A stretch of 64,000 nucleotides of DNA, from positions 1,488,001 to 1,552,000 of the forward strand of contig NZ_CP048632.1 in assembly GCF_010669145.1 (NCBI RefSeq), in the 5' to 3' direction. A model generated the notes under the pieces. It worked only from the letters and a program-made list of their open reading frames with translations, was not told the origin of the DNA and ran no database searches. Both the position numbers and the translations under genes were made by a program. Every line of letters starts with the position of its first letter. Positions within the stretch are counted from its first letter, which is position 1. This document shows, in pieces, positions 41,115-50,853 of this stretch. The stretch comes from Rhizobium oryzihabitans (lineage in GTDB: Bacteria > Pseudomonadota > Alphaproteobacteria > Rhizobiales > Rhizobiaceae).

Positions 41115-42023
41115 TCACCCCACCTTCTTCTGCTGGTTCTGGAAGATGGCGATGGGCACCACCAGCAACAGCAGCAGCAGCACGGCAACGGCAGACGCTA
41201 AGGGCCAGTCGCGATTGCCGAAGAATTCCGTCCAGAGCGTCTTGCCGATCATCAGGGTCTGCGCGCCACCCAAGAGGTCAGGGATGACGAATTCACCCGT
41301 TATCGGGATGAAGCAGATCATCGAACCGGCGACCACGCCCGGCAGCGACAGAGGAAAGGTGATCTTCCAGAAGGCTTTCCAGGGTGGGCAACCGAGATCA
41401 GCCGCCGCTTCCAGAAGCGTATTGTCGAGTTTTTCCAGCGCCGAATAGAGCGGCAGCACCATGAAGGGCAGGTAGGAATAAACAATGCCGATGAAGATCG
41501 CTGTTTCCGTGCGGAAGATGTTGACCTGCTGGTCCGGCCCCAGAAAACCGAGCCATTGGAACAGCACCGTCAACAGGCCCTCCGGCTTCAGAATGCCTAT
41601 CCAGGCGTAAACGCGGATCAGGAACGAGGTCCAGAACGGCAGGATCACCAGCATCACCAGCGTCGGGCGGACCGATGACGGCGCGCGCGCCATGGCGAGC
41701 GCCATGGGATAACCGATCAGCAAAAGCAGACAGGTGGAGATGAAGGCGATGCGCAGCGACGACAGATAGGCGTCGATGTAAAGCGGGTCTTCCGTCAGGA
41801 AGAGGTAATTCTCGAAATCCAGCTGCGAAAAGAATTCGCCGAGCTTCGAAAACCCTTCGAAGACCGGCGTATAGGGCGGCATGGAGATCGCCGTATCTGA
41901 CAGCGATATCTTGAGAATGATGAAAAAGGGCGCAGCGAAAAACAGCAGCAGCCAGAAATAGGGAACCGCGACGACCAGCCAGCGCCAGGGGCTTTGCCGG
42001 TTTTCGGGAGTGGTGATCGCCAT
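41115..42023 (-). CDS. potH: Putrescine ABC transporter permease PotH
   Basis: This 302-aa permease has a first long helix (VVAVPYFWLLLFFAAPFF) and the EAA loop LLEAAADLGCPPWKAFW. It pairs with PotI in the membrane. The ATG at 42023 follows GAGGGAGG. It lies 11 bp after potG. Confidence 0.92.
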   Translation of the reverse strand: MAITTPENRQSPWRWLVVAVPYFWLLLFFAAPFFIILKISLSDTAISMPPYTPVFEGFSKLGEFFSQLDFENYLFLTEDPLYIDAYLSSLRIAFISTCLLLLIGYPMALAMARAPSSVRPTLVMLVILPFWTSFLIRVYAWIGILKPEGLLTVLFQWLGFLGPDQQVNIFRTETAIFIGIVYSYLPFMVLPLYSALEKLDNTLLEAAADLGCPPWKAFWKITFPLSLPGVVAGSMICFIPITGEFVIPDLLGGAQTLMIGKTLWTEFFGNRDWPLASAVAVLLLLLLVVPIAIFQNQQKKVG

Positions 42024-42034
42024 GGAAGCCTCCC

Positions 42035-43192
42035 TCAGCGTGTCAGGACAAGACCTGAATCCGGTTTCCAGTTCAGCCACACCATATCGCCGAAGGTGAT
42101 CGGACGATCAACGAGACGGGAGACGTTCGCCTGCGCGGCGCGGATGACCCGACCATCGGCAAGCTTGACGATGAAGACCGAGAAGTCGCCGAGATAACCG
42201 ATATCCCAGACCTCGCCATAGGCGGAATTGATGCTGCTGTCGGCGGGCTGATCGAGCGAGATGCGGACCTTTTCCGGGCGGATGGCGAAAGCCACCTGAC
42301 TGGCGGGCGCCGCGGCACATTCCTGCTCCACAGATACCGCCAGCCCGTCGCAATCCAGCGTCACCAGTCCGGGCCTGCCAATCTCAGAGGCGTTGGCGAC
42401 GACCTTGGCGTCGAAAATATTGATGTCACCGATAAAATCCGCCACGTAACGCGTGTTCGGCGCTTCGTAAATCTCGGCGGGCGTCGCCACCTGCACGACA
42501 TTGCCTTTGTCCATGACCGCGATGCGATCCGACACCGTCATCGCCTCTTCCTGGTCATGGGTGACGATGAGGAAGGTGAGACCGAGATTGGTCTGGATGT
42601 CCATCAGCTCAAACTGCGTTTCTTCGCGCAGCTTCTTGTCGAGCGCGCCTAGCGGTTCATCGAGAAGAAGCACCTTCGGCCGCTTGGCAAGCGAACGGGC
42701 AAGCGCCACGCGCTGGCGCTGGCCGCCCGAAAGCTGGCTCGGCTTGCGCTTGGCAAATTCGCCGAGCTTGACGAGCCGCAGCATTTCCTCGACGCGGGCG
42801 GCAATTTCCGCCTTCGGCAGGCCATCCTGCTCCAGACCGAAGGCGATGTTCTTTTCGACCGACATATGAGGGAAAAGCGCATAGGACTGGAACATCATAT
42901 TGGTCGGACGCTTATAGGGCGGCACGCCGGAAATATCCTTGCCCTGCAGCAGGATGCGTCCATCCGTCGGCTCCTCGAAGCCGGCCAGCATGCGCATCAG
43001 CGTGGTCTTGCCACAGCCCGAGGGACCAAGCAGCGAGAAGAACTCTCGCTCGTAAATATCGAGCGTCAGATTATTGACGGCGACAAAATCGCCGAACCGT
43101 TTGGTGACGTTTTCAAAGCGGATGAAGGGCACCGCATCGGGATTGTCCCAAGGGCTAAATTTGCGTTTGACCGGCCCCAGAGTTTTCGCCAT
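42035..43192 (-). CDS. potG: Putrescine ABC transporter ATPase PotG
   Basis: This 385-aa ATPase has Walker A GPSGCGKTT, signature LSGGQRQR, Walker B VLLLDEP, a switch histidine in VTHDQEEA and a C-terminal TOBE regulatory domain. It energises polyamine import by PotH/PotI. Its ATG at 43192 follows AGGGTGA and is 135 bp after potF, a gap that holds a strong hairpin. Confidence 0.93.
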   Translation of the reverse strand: MAKTLGPVKRKFSPWDNPDAVPFIRFENVTKRFGDFVAVNNLTLDIYEREFFSLLGPSGCGKTTLMRMLAGFEEPTDGRILLQGKDISGVPPYKRPTNMMFQSYALFPHMSVEKNIAFGLEQDGLPKAEIAARVEEMLRLVKLGEFAKRKPSQLSGGQRQRVALARSLAKRPKVLLLDEPLGALDKKLREETQFELMDIQTNLGLTFLIVTHDQEEAMTVSDRIAVMDKGNVVQVATPAEIYEAPNTRYVADFIGDINIFDAKVVANASEIGRPGLVTLDCDGLAVSVEQECAAAPASQVAFAIRPEKVRISLDQPADSSINSAYGEVWDIGYLGDFSVFIVKLADGRVIRAAQANVSRLVDRPITFGDMVWLNWKPDSGLVLTR

Positions 43193-43248
43193 TCACCCTA
43201 CCCTCAAATCCCGTTGGTCTTTCGAACGATGCATCGGGGCGGGCGACA

Positions 43249-43272
43249 CCGGCAGGTCGCGGGACCTGCCGG
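43249..43272. promoter_or_regulatory. Perfect hairpin between potF and potG
   Basis: CCGGCAGGTC (43249-43258) and GACCTGCCGG (43263-43272) form a 10-bp perfect stem with loop GCGG and no T-run. It lies in the transcript just after potF, about 55 bases from its stop. Position suits an mRNA-stabilising or partial-termination element that lets PotF be made in excess. Confidence 0.6.
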
Positions 43273-43327
43273 CAAAGGATTTGAGAAACAGGCCCGCCGG
43301 CCGTTCCTCAACCAGCGAGCGGAGGTC

Positions 43328-44425
43328 TTAGCTGCCGGTCTTAATCTGCGTCCAGACGCGGTTCAGCACACGCTGTTCCTTCGGTCCGTAGGGAGAGATG
43401 GTGAAGAGCTTCTTCATCGTCTCCTGATCGGGGTAGACCGCCGGGTTCTTGGCGACGGACTCATCCATCAATGCCTGCGAAGCGAGGTTGCCATTGGCGT
43501 ACTGAACGTAGTTGGACGCCTTGGCGATGACTTCCGGCCGCATCAGATAGTTGATGAAGGTGTGTGCTTCCTCGACATTCTTGGCATCCGCGGGGATGGC
43601 AAGGTTGTCGAACCACATATAGGTGCCTTCCTTCGGAATGACGTAGTTCACCTCGACGCCGTTCTTGGCTTCCTCGGCACGGCTCTTCGCCTGGAGGATG
43701 TCGCCCGACCAGCCGATGGTGATGCAGCTGTCGCCATTCGCGAGTTCGTCAATATAGGCGGAGGAATTGAAGGTCTTCACGAAAGGACGAATCTTCGAAT
43801 AGACCTCGCCGCCCGCTTCCAGATCCGCGGTTTCCTTGCTGTCTGGATTCTTGCCGAGATAGTTCATGGCGATGGCGAAGGTTTCGTCCGACGCATCGAG
43901 AATATTGATGCCGCAGGATTTCAGCTTTTCGGCATTTTCCGGCTTGAAGAGAATATCCCAGCTATCGACCGGAACATCGCCGAGAGCGGCCTTTACCTTG
44001 GCGACGTTATAGCCGATGCCGGTGGTGCCCCACATGTAGTTCACGGCATATTCGTTGCCGGGGTCGTATTTGGCCAGACGCTCGGAGACCTCAGGCCACA
44101 TATTCTTCAGATTCGGCAACTTGGACTTGTCGAGCTTCTGGAACACGCCGGCATTGATCTGGCGGGCGAGGAAGGGGCCGGTGGGCACCACGACATCATA
44201 GCCGGAGCTGCCGGCCAGAAGCTTGGTTTCCACCAGTTCGTTGCTGTCGAATACGTCGTAGACGACCTTGATGCCGGTTTCCTTGGTGAAATCGGCAAGG
44301 ATCGATTCGTCGATATAATCCGACCAGTTATAGACGTGGACGACCTTCTCCTGGGCCATTGCCGAGCCTGCTGCAACGAGCGCGGTGGTGAGAGCCAAGG
44401 TCAGACGGAGAGAACGGTTTTTCAT
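43328..44425 (-). CDS. potF: Putrescine-binding periplasmic protein PotF
   Basis: This 365-aa solute-binding protein has a signal peptide (KNRSLRLTLALTTALVAAG cleaved at AMA|Q) and a PotD/PotF fold starting VVHVYNWSDYIDESI, the conserved polyamine-site aromatic region. It captures putrescine in the periplasm for PotGHI. The ATG at 44425 follows AGGAGAC. It leads the operon and is followed by the hairpin at 43249. Confidence 0.94.
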   Translation of the reverse strand: MKNRSLRLTLALTTALVAAGSAMAQEKVVHVYNWSDYIDESILADFTKETGIKVVYDVFDSNELVETKLLAGSSGYDVVVPTGPFLARQINAGVFQKLDKSKLPNLKNMWPEVSERLAKYDPGNEYAVNYMWGTTGIGYNVAKVKAALGDVPVDSWDILFKPENAEKLKSCGINILDASDETFAIAMNYLGKNPDSKETADLEAGGEVYSKIRPFVKTFNSSAYIDELANGDSCITIGWSGDILQAKSRAEEAKNGVEVNYVIPKEGTYMWFDNLAIPADAKNVEEAHTFINYLMRPEVIAKASNYVQYANGNLASQALMDESVAKNPAVYPDQETMKKLFTISPYGPKEQRVLNRVWTQIKTGS

Positions 44426-44577
44426 GATGTCTCCTGTTAACGCATCCTCACGGTGGAAGCGTGATCCCCTTTTTTTGGAGAGACTAGAAAGGAAAACAAA
44501 AGGGAGCAAGCGGGAAATGTGCAGCACAGCATTTTCAACCGAATGTTTTCCGGTCACAAAAAAGCGAATGGAAACAC

Positions 44578-45993
44578 CTACTGGAAGTCGAAAACACTGA
44601 GACCGGTCACCATTTCATCGAGCCCCAGAGGCCGTGTCAGCGGCGCTTCGGCGCGGGACAGACAGCCCTGCCTTTCGCACAGCCGGCACGAGGGGCCGAC
44701 GGCAACGGGCGACGCACCCGAGGCGGCTGGGCCATAGACCGTCTCTCCCGCCTGTGCGAGATCGCAGCCGAGAAGCACCGCCGTGCGCCTCACCCTTTCG
44801 CCGAAGCCCGCTTGCGGACCTTCCAGCGTGCGCGAAACCGTGAGGAAAGCATCACCGTCAGGCATTTCCACCGCCTCCACCAGCGCCTGCCCCGGCTGGG
44901 CGAAAGCGGCATGGATATTGAGCCGTGGACAGAGACCGCCGAAACGCGCCCGTGGAAAACCGCCAGCCCCTGCGAGGCGGAACCGGTTGCCGGCATTGTC
45001 AATCTCCATCAGGAAAAACGGGATTGCCGCAGCCGTTGGTCGTTGCAGGCTGACGAGCCGATTGGTGGCCTGCTCGAAAGAAACGTTGAAGCGCGACCGC
45101 AAAACCTCGAGGTCATATTTTGCGCGTTGGGTGGCGGCAAGGAATGCACCATAGGGCATCATCAGCGCATGGGCGGCGTAACGCGCCAGTTCGAAGCGGG
45201 CGATGCGCCTTGCCTCCTCCCCTTTCAGGCCGAGCGCCTCAAGCTCCGCGCCTATTTCCTCGCGAAGCGCCAGAAGACAGGTCTCCATCGCCATTTCCCG
45301 CAGCTGGTCCGGCTGCGACAGGCGCTCGGATAAAAACAGCCGCATGGAATGCCGGTCGTAACGCCGCCTGAGGTTCGGCATGGCATGAACCGGCAGGGTT
45401 CTGACCACGATGCCGTGGTTTTTCTGGAGCCATGCTCTAAGGCCGACGGCGAGATCTTCGCCCGCCGCCAACTGTTTGTGGAGTTCTTCCGCCGCCGCGT
45501 CGATGGCGTGGAAATAGGCCGGCCGGTTTTCAAAGACATGCCGCACCTCATCGATCGGCAGGCGGGTGGAGGAAAGCGCCGTCTCATGCCCCTCCCGCGC
45601 CAGAAGATCCGACAGGTCGGACAGGCGCTGCGCCTGTTCCCTATAGGCCCGGTATAGCTTCAGGACACCGCTTGCCGCGTTGGGCGCGGCATCGGCAACC
45701 TCGATCAGCTCCTGCGGCGACGGCACTTCGCCGACCAGCAGAGGATCGGCGAAGACCTCGCGCAGCTGCCCGGCCGAACCGGCGCTTTCACCCTGCAAGT
45801 CATCCAGATCGACCTTGTAGACCGAGGCAAGCTTCAGCAGCAATTGCACGGTCAGGGGCCGCTGGTTGCGCTCGATGAGGTTGAGATAGGACGGGGAGAT
45901 CGCCAGCGCTTCGGCCATCGCCGTCTGCGTCAGCCCCAGACCATTGCGAATGCGGCGCACGCGCGGGCCAGCAAAAATCTTGTTTTCCGACAC
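44578..45993 (-). CDS. XRE-type regulator with IrrE-like domain (RamB/ScfR family)
   Basis: This 471-aa regulator has an N-terminal XRE helix-turn-helix (GLTQTAMAEALAISPSYLNLIE), an IrrE/ImmA-like middle region and a DUF2083-type C-terminus with a cysteine set (SCRLCERQGCL). Proteins of this design (RamB, PccR) sense acyl-CoA state and control acetate/propionate genes. It is divergent from aceA, the classic RamB target. The GTG at 45993 is preferred since GGAGAG precedes it; a TTG at 46026 would add 11 residues. Confidence 0.88.
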   Translation of the reverse strand: MSENKIFAGPRVRRIRNGLGLTQTAMAEALAISPSYLNLIERNQRPLTVQLLLKLASVYKVDLDDLQGESAGSAGQLREVFADPLLVGEVPSPQELIEVADAAPNAASGVLKLYRAYREQAQRLSDLSDLLAREGHETALSSTRLPIDEVRHVFENRPAYFHAIDAAAEELHKQLAAGEDLAVGLRAWLQKNHGIVVRTLPVHAMPNLRRRYDRHSMRLFLSERLSQPDQLREMAMETCLLALREEIGAELEALGLKGEEARRIARFELARYAAHALMMPYGAFLAATQRAKYDLEVLRSRFNVSFEQATNRLVSLQRPTAAAIPFFLMEIDNAGNRFRLAGAGGFPRARFGGLCPRLNIHAAFAQPGQALVEAVEMPDGDAFLTVSRTLEGPQAGFGERVRRTAVLLGCDLAQAGETVYGPAASGASPVAVGPSCRLCERQGCLSRAEAPLTRPLGLDEMVTGLSVFDFQ

Positions 45994-46030
45994 AGCCTGG
46001 CCTCTCCATCCCCGCGACTCATACAAGTCT

Positions 46031-46169
46031 GTTACAAACTCGTGGGGCTGAACGATTTTACAAAATTTACAATTTTACAGCTCCACCCTGTCATGCATCC
46101 TACAGGATAACCTCTTTCAAGTCACTGTTTTTATGTTTATTCTAGCGCTCAAATCTCCAAAAATGTAAA
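46031..46169. promoter_or_regulatory. Candidate operator array upstream of aceA
   Basis: TTTACA or GTTACA occurs at 46031, 46057, 46066 and 46074, the last three spaced 8-9 bases, and the inverse TGTAAA at 46164. They lie in the 255-bp divergent region between the regulator and aceA. Tandem TTT(A/G)CA motifs resemble the reported TTTGCAAA sites of related regulators. Binding is not proven. Confidence 0.45.
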
Positions 46170-46248
46170 TGTAGTCACATCGAATGGCGCTTCACATAGC
46201 TGAGGGAAGCGCGTTTCAGAAACTGCATTTGTCATGGGAGAGAGAAGT

Positions 46249-47538
<1,290 letters not shown>

Positions 47539-47550
47539 AGCTTCAGAAAC

Positions 47551-47574
47551 GCCCTTCCCGTGAACGGGAAGGGC
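47551..47574 (+). terminator. Hairpin between aceA and the small downstream gene
   Basis: GCCCTTCCCGT and ACGGGAAGGGC form an 11-bp stem with almost no loop. It is followed by only two T residues, so it may pause or stabilise rather than fully terminate. Confidence 0.6.
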
Positions 47575-47622
47575 TTGCAAACCGGATCAAAAACCCCTGA
47601 CAATAATGAGAGGAGAAATGCC

Positions 47623-47880
47623 ATGAATGCCCATAACCCCATCAAAACCCACGTCAAGGAACGCGCCGAGGAGCAGTCCTCCGCCATGACGCAGGATCAG
47701 CAGGCCGCCATCCGCATGCTGGCCAATGATCTGCACCGCCTCAACCAGGCCGTCATGAAAGCCGTCGAGGCCGGTGTTTCCGTCGAGCTCGTCCGCTCGG
47801 CCCGCCACCATGGCGGCGGCGGCAACTGGGGCGATCTTCTGATCCCGGTCATCGTCGCACAGGGAAGTGCGGCTGCCTGA
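47623..47880 (+). CDS. Small conserved protein downstream of aceA (85 aa)
   Basis: The protein has a helical central part (QQAAIRMLANDLHRLNQAVMKAVEAGVSVELVRSARHH, abridged: LANDLHRLNQAVMKAVEAG) and a glycine-rich C-terminus. GAGAGGAGAAATGCC supplies a strong ribosome site. It follows aceA by 84 bp and may be co-expressed through the hairpin. I cannot assign a function. Confidence 0.75.
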   Translation: MNAHNPIKTHVKERAEEQSSAMTQDQQAAIRMLANDLHRLNQAVMKAVEAGVSVELVRSARHHGGGGNWGDLLIPVIVAQGSAAA

Positions 47881-47888
47881 AACGGCTC

Positions 47889-48761
47889 TCACGCCGGGCG
47901 GCTCTTGCGCCCGGCATATAAATCGGAATGCCCCTTGATCAGACGGGTCATCCGGTCCGCCACCGTCCGTATATCGCGGCGGTGGCGATCGTCATTGTTC
48001 ATGACGATCCATTGATTGTGGCGAAGCGGCTCGATCTCGCCGCCCTCGCGCATAAGCCGCGCATCGGCATCACCTACGAAACAGGGGAGCACGGCAACCC
48101 CTGCCCCGGCCAGCGTAAGATCGAGCAGCGCGGTCGGCCTGTTTACCGTCACCACGGTATTGTCCCGCCGGTTTTCATGCGGCCAGCGCAGATAGGCAGA
48201 AATGGCGTTTTCCTCCGCCACCGCCAGCCAACGGTCGGCAACAGAAGCGGCAGCGTTGCGCAGCCTGTAGGGCGCATAGGCCACCTCCCCCGTCTTGATG
48301 GCGGCAAGGTTACGCTCCTGCGGCTCAAAGGCGCGAATGCCGATATCGTTTTCGCGATGCGCCAGAGAGGCCCGCTGTTCGGCTATGAAAAGATCGATGC
48401 GGAAATCATCGCGATCCGTGCAGATGGCAGAGAAATTCACCGCCAGCAGCCAGGCATTCCAGGTGCCAACGGCTATGCGCACAACGGAAGAGGCTGACGA
48501 CGCCTTCTGCCATCCCTCGATATCCTTTGCCGCCTGCTCCATCGCCTGAAGGCGGTCAAACAGCACGCGGCCATCCGCCGTCAGCGCATATCCCGTCTGG
48601 CTGCGGTGAAACAACGCCTTGCCGACGCGCTCTTCCAGTTCGACCATGCGCCGCCCGATTGTCGCCGGGCTCAAACCGGTCAGCGCAGCGGCACCGGTCA
48701 AGCCGCCGCTGCGTGACACATCAAGGAAAAGCTGATAGGAATCCCAGGTGACGTTTTTCAT
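47889..48761 (-). CDS. LysR family transcriptional regulator
   Basis: This 290-aa regulator has the N-terminal winged helix (SYQLFLDVSRSGGLTGAA ... LFHRSQTGYALTADG) and a C-terminal ligand-binding domain that ends in a basic tail. It is convergent with the aceA small gene and divergent from a small ORF, so its target may be that ORF or lie elsewhere. Ligand unknown. Confidence 0.9.
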   Translation of the reverse strand: MKNVTWDSYQLFLDVSRSGGLTGAAALTGLSPATIGRRMVELEERVGKALFHRSQTGYALTADGRVLFDRLQAMEQAAKDIEGWQKASSASSVVRIAVGTWNAWLLAVNFSAICTDRDDFRIDLFIAEQRASLAHRENDIGIRAFEPQERNLAAIKTGEVAYAPYRLRNAAASVADRWLAVAEENAISAYLRWPHENRRDNTVVTVNRPTALLDLTLAGAGVAVLPCFVGDADARLMREGGEIEPLRHNQWIVMNNDDRHRRDIRTVADRMTRLIKGHSDLYAGRKSRPA

Positions 48762-48844
48762 TGGTGAAAAACGTAGCGCATTTTCTTGCGCAGATAAAAC
48801 AAAAAACGGCGTGCATCATGGCCCTCCGCAACATGGAGAGTGAC

Positions 48845-49192
48845 ATGCACGAGTTTTATTCAGCATTGGCCATCATCGAAAACCAGACACCGCGCACGCG
48901 GCGGGACGCCATCCGGCAGGAAGAGAAATTCTATGCCGATATGGCCGAGGCATCGTGGCCTTGGCGGCTTTTTACCGCGATTGTCGCAAGGGCAAAAGCG
49001 AAGAGCCTGACCCTAGTAAAAAAGCGCGATCAAGGCAGCCACAGCACCGGCTGCGATTATGGTCAGGCGAAGGGCCACCTGCCGGCTCTCGTTCTCGGCG
49101 CGGGCGATGGCAATGGCGTGAGGGCGACGATGTGCGGATCTGTTCATGCGCGGGCTCCTGACGAAAAACTCAACCGACCCATGCCCTGTTAA
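48845..49192 (+). CDS. Small hypothetical protein (C-terminus uncertain)
   Basis: From the ATG at 48845 (GGAGAG before it) the first 55 residues (MHEFYSALAIIENQTPRTRR ... WPWRLFTAIVAR) look like real coding sequence with good codon use. After about residue 58 the reading frame becomes low-quality and overlaps a convincing small antisense gene (49013-49147). The true stop may be earlier than 49013, with a further sequence error between. An upstream in-frame start at 48761 is unlikely. Confidence 0.45.
   Translation: MHEFYSALAIIENQTPRTRRDAIRQEEKFYADMAEASWPWRLFTAIVARAKAKSLTLVKKRDQGSHSTGCDYGQAKGHLPALVLGAGDGNGVRATMCGSVHARAPDEKLNRPMPC
49013..49147 (-). CDS. 44-aa small membrane protein
   Basis: The peptide has a charged N-terminus (MNRSAHRRPHAIAIARAENE) and one C-terminal membrane helix (LRLTIIAAGAVAALIALFY). 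AGGAG lies 8 bases before the ATG. Its compact single-helix design and ribosome site support it, but no homology was testable. Confidence 0.5.
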   Translation of the reverse strand: MNRSAHRRPHAIAIARAENESRQVALRLTIIAAGAVAALIALFY

Positions 49193-49360
49193 GAGCCTCC
49201 AGCATGACATCATGTGCAGCGGGACCATAATGTGATCCGGCTTTGCTGGCATTCGGTCAGGATGACTCCGTGCCCGTTAACAGAATATTAAAATGGGCGC
49301 GGACCGACGACAAAGTCCGCCAACTAAAATGAGTTTGGTGAACGGGTTACTTCCGCACTT

Positions 49361-49474
49361 CGTCACCCCGGACTTGATCCGGGGTCCAGCGCGATCAAGT
49401 CTTTGATCGCAAGAGACTCTTTTCACGGCGCAGACGCGCCATGGCTGGATACCGGCTCAAGGCCGGCATGACGG
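49361..49474. repeat. Mosaic hairpin repeat, family A (copy 4)
   Basis: The left hairpin has arms ACCCCGGA and TCCGGGGT with a CTTGA loop; the right is CCGGC, loop TCAAG, GCCGG followed by ATGACGG. Between them is GCGATCAA ... TTGATCGC and a CGGCGCAGACGCG core. It fills the gap (49193-49501) before the flavoprotein gene. Confidence 0.8.
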
Positions 49475-49501
49475 AGGAGAGAACTACGAATGTTTCAACA
49501 A

Positions 49502-50686
49502 TCACGCGAATTCGCCTGCCGCCTGCCCGGAGGCCCAGGCCCATTGGAAATTATAGCCGCCGAGCCAACCGGTCACATCAACGCATTCGCCGATGAAATA
49601 GAGGCCGGGCACCGATTTCGCCGCCATGCTGCGGGAATCGAGGCAGGTCGTATCGACACCGCCAAGCGTGACTTCCGCCGTGCGATAGCCTTCAGAGCCG
49701 GCGGGCTTGATCTGCCAGTCCTGCACCTCATTCGCCAAGGTCGTCAGAGCCTTGTCGGACATATCGGCAAGATTGCCGGTGAGACCAGATTTCTCGACCA
49801 CGTGCTGGGCGAGCCTTTTCGGCAGGATTTCCGCAAGAGCGGTCTGGGCCGACTGGCGGCCATTCTTCTGTTTCGCTTGCCTTAGCAACGCAACGATATC
49901 GCTTGCTGGCTCCAGCTTGAGGCGGATCGTATCGCCCTCCCTCCAATAGGAGGAGACTTGCAGGATGGAGGGACCGCTCAAGCCCCGATGTGTGAACAGC
50001 AGCGCTTCGTTGAACGCGGTCTTGCCGTGCGAAACTTCAGCCGGGACGGCGACACCGGCAAGCGGGCTCAGCCTTTCCAGTGCGGCAGGATCGAGCGTCA
50101 GCGGCACAAGGCCCGGACGCGTCTCGATGAGGGGCAATCCGAATTGTTCGGCGATCTGGTAGGCAAACCCGGTCGCCCCCATTTTCGGGATCGACTTAGC
50201 CCCCGTCGCCACAACAAGGCTTTCCGCCTCGATGACGCCACCGGACGTCGCCACGCGAAAACGCCCGCCATCATGGGAGACGGTCGAGACGCTGGTTTCA
50301 AGCCTAAGTTTCACGTGCGCAGCCTGCATTTCGGCAAGCAGCATACGAATGATGTCCTTGGCGCTGTCATCGCAGAACAATTGACCGAGCGTCTTTTCGT
50401 GCCAGGCGATACGGTGTTTTTCGACCAGCGCAATGAAATCGCGCGGCGTATAGCGGGCAAGCGCGGATTTGGCGAAATGCGGGTTGGCGGAAAGATAATT
50501 CTTCGGCCCGGCATGAATGTTGGTGAAATTGCAGCGGCCGCCGCCGGAGATGCGGATCTTCTCGCCCGGCGCCCTGGCATGGTCGAGAATGATGACGGAG
50601 CGACCGCGCTGGCCCGCACGGATGGCGCACATCATGCCGGCGGCGCCCGCCCCCAAAATCAGCACGTCACATTTCTCTGTCATCAT
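49502..50686 (-). CDS. HI0933-type FAD/NAD(P) flavoprotein
   Basis: This 394-aa protein belongs to the HI0933/BaiN flavoprotein family. It has the Rossmann FAD loop VLILGAGAAGMMCAIRA (6-22), the family signature GEKIRISGGGRCNFTN and the terminal GWLGGYNFQWAWASG. Members reduce unsaturated compounds or act in flavin chemistry; the substrate here is unknown. Tandem ATGs at 50686/50683; GGAT-rich sequence precedes. Confidence 0.88.
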   Translation of the reverse strand: MMTEKCDVLILGAGAAGMMCAIRAGQRGRSVIILDHARAPGEKIRISGGGRCNFTNIHAGPKNYLSANPHFAKSALARYTPRDFIALVEKHRIAWHEKTLGQLFCDDSAKDIIRMLLAEMQAAHVKLRLETSVSTVSHDGGRFRVATSGGVIEAESLVVATGAKSIPKMGATGFAYQIAEQFGLPLIETRPGLVPLTLDPAALERLSPLAGVAVPAEVSHGKTAFNEALLFTHRGLSGPSILQVSSYWREGDTIRLKLEPASDIVALLRQAKQKNGRQSAQTALAEILPKRLAQHVVEKSGLTGNLADMSDKALTTLANEVQDWQIKPAGSEGYRTAEVTLGGVDTTCLDSRSMAAKSVPGLYFIGECVDVTGWLGGYNFQWAWASGQAAGEFA

Positions 50687-50853
50687 TCCATCCGATCCGT
50701 TTCCTTTCCTCTTTTCGAAGTGCCGCCCGTTGTCAATGGCGCTTTCCCCCTCGCCAATTGCCAAACTCCGGTTATGATGGCGCCAGTCGAAACACAGACC
50801 CGGTGATACATGCCCCGAAGAAAACCATGCTCCGCCCGAAAAAACAGGCAACC

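Noticed and set aside
42866..44440. A 524-codon plus-strand frame opposite potG and potF
   Set aside because: It crosses two conserved minus-strand genes and the intergenic hairpin; composition is that of an antisense shadow.
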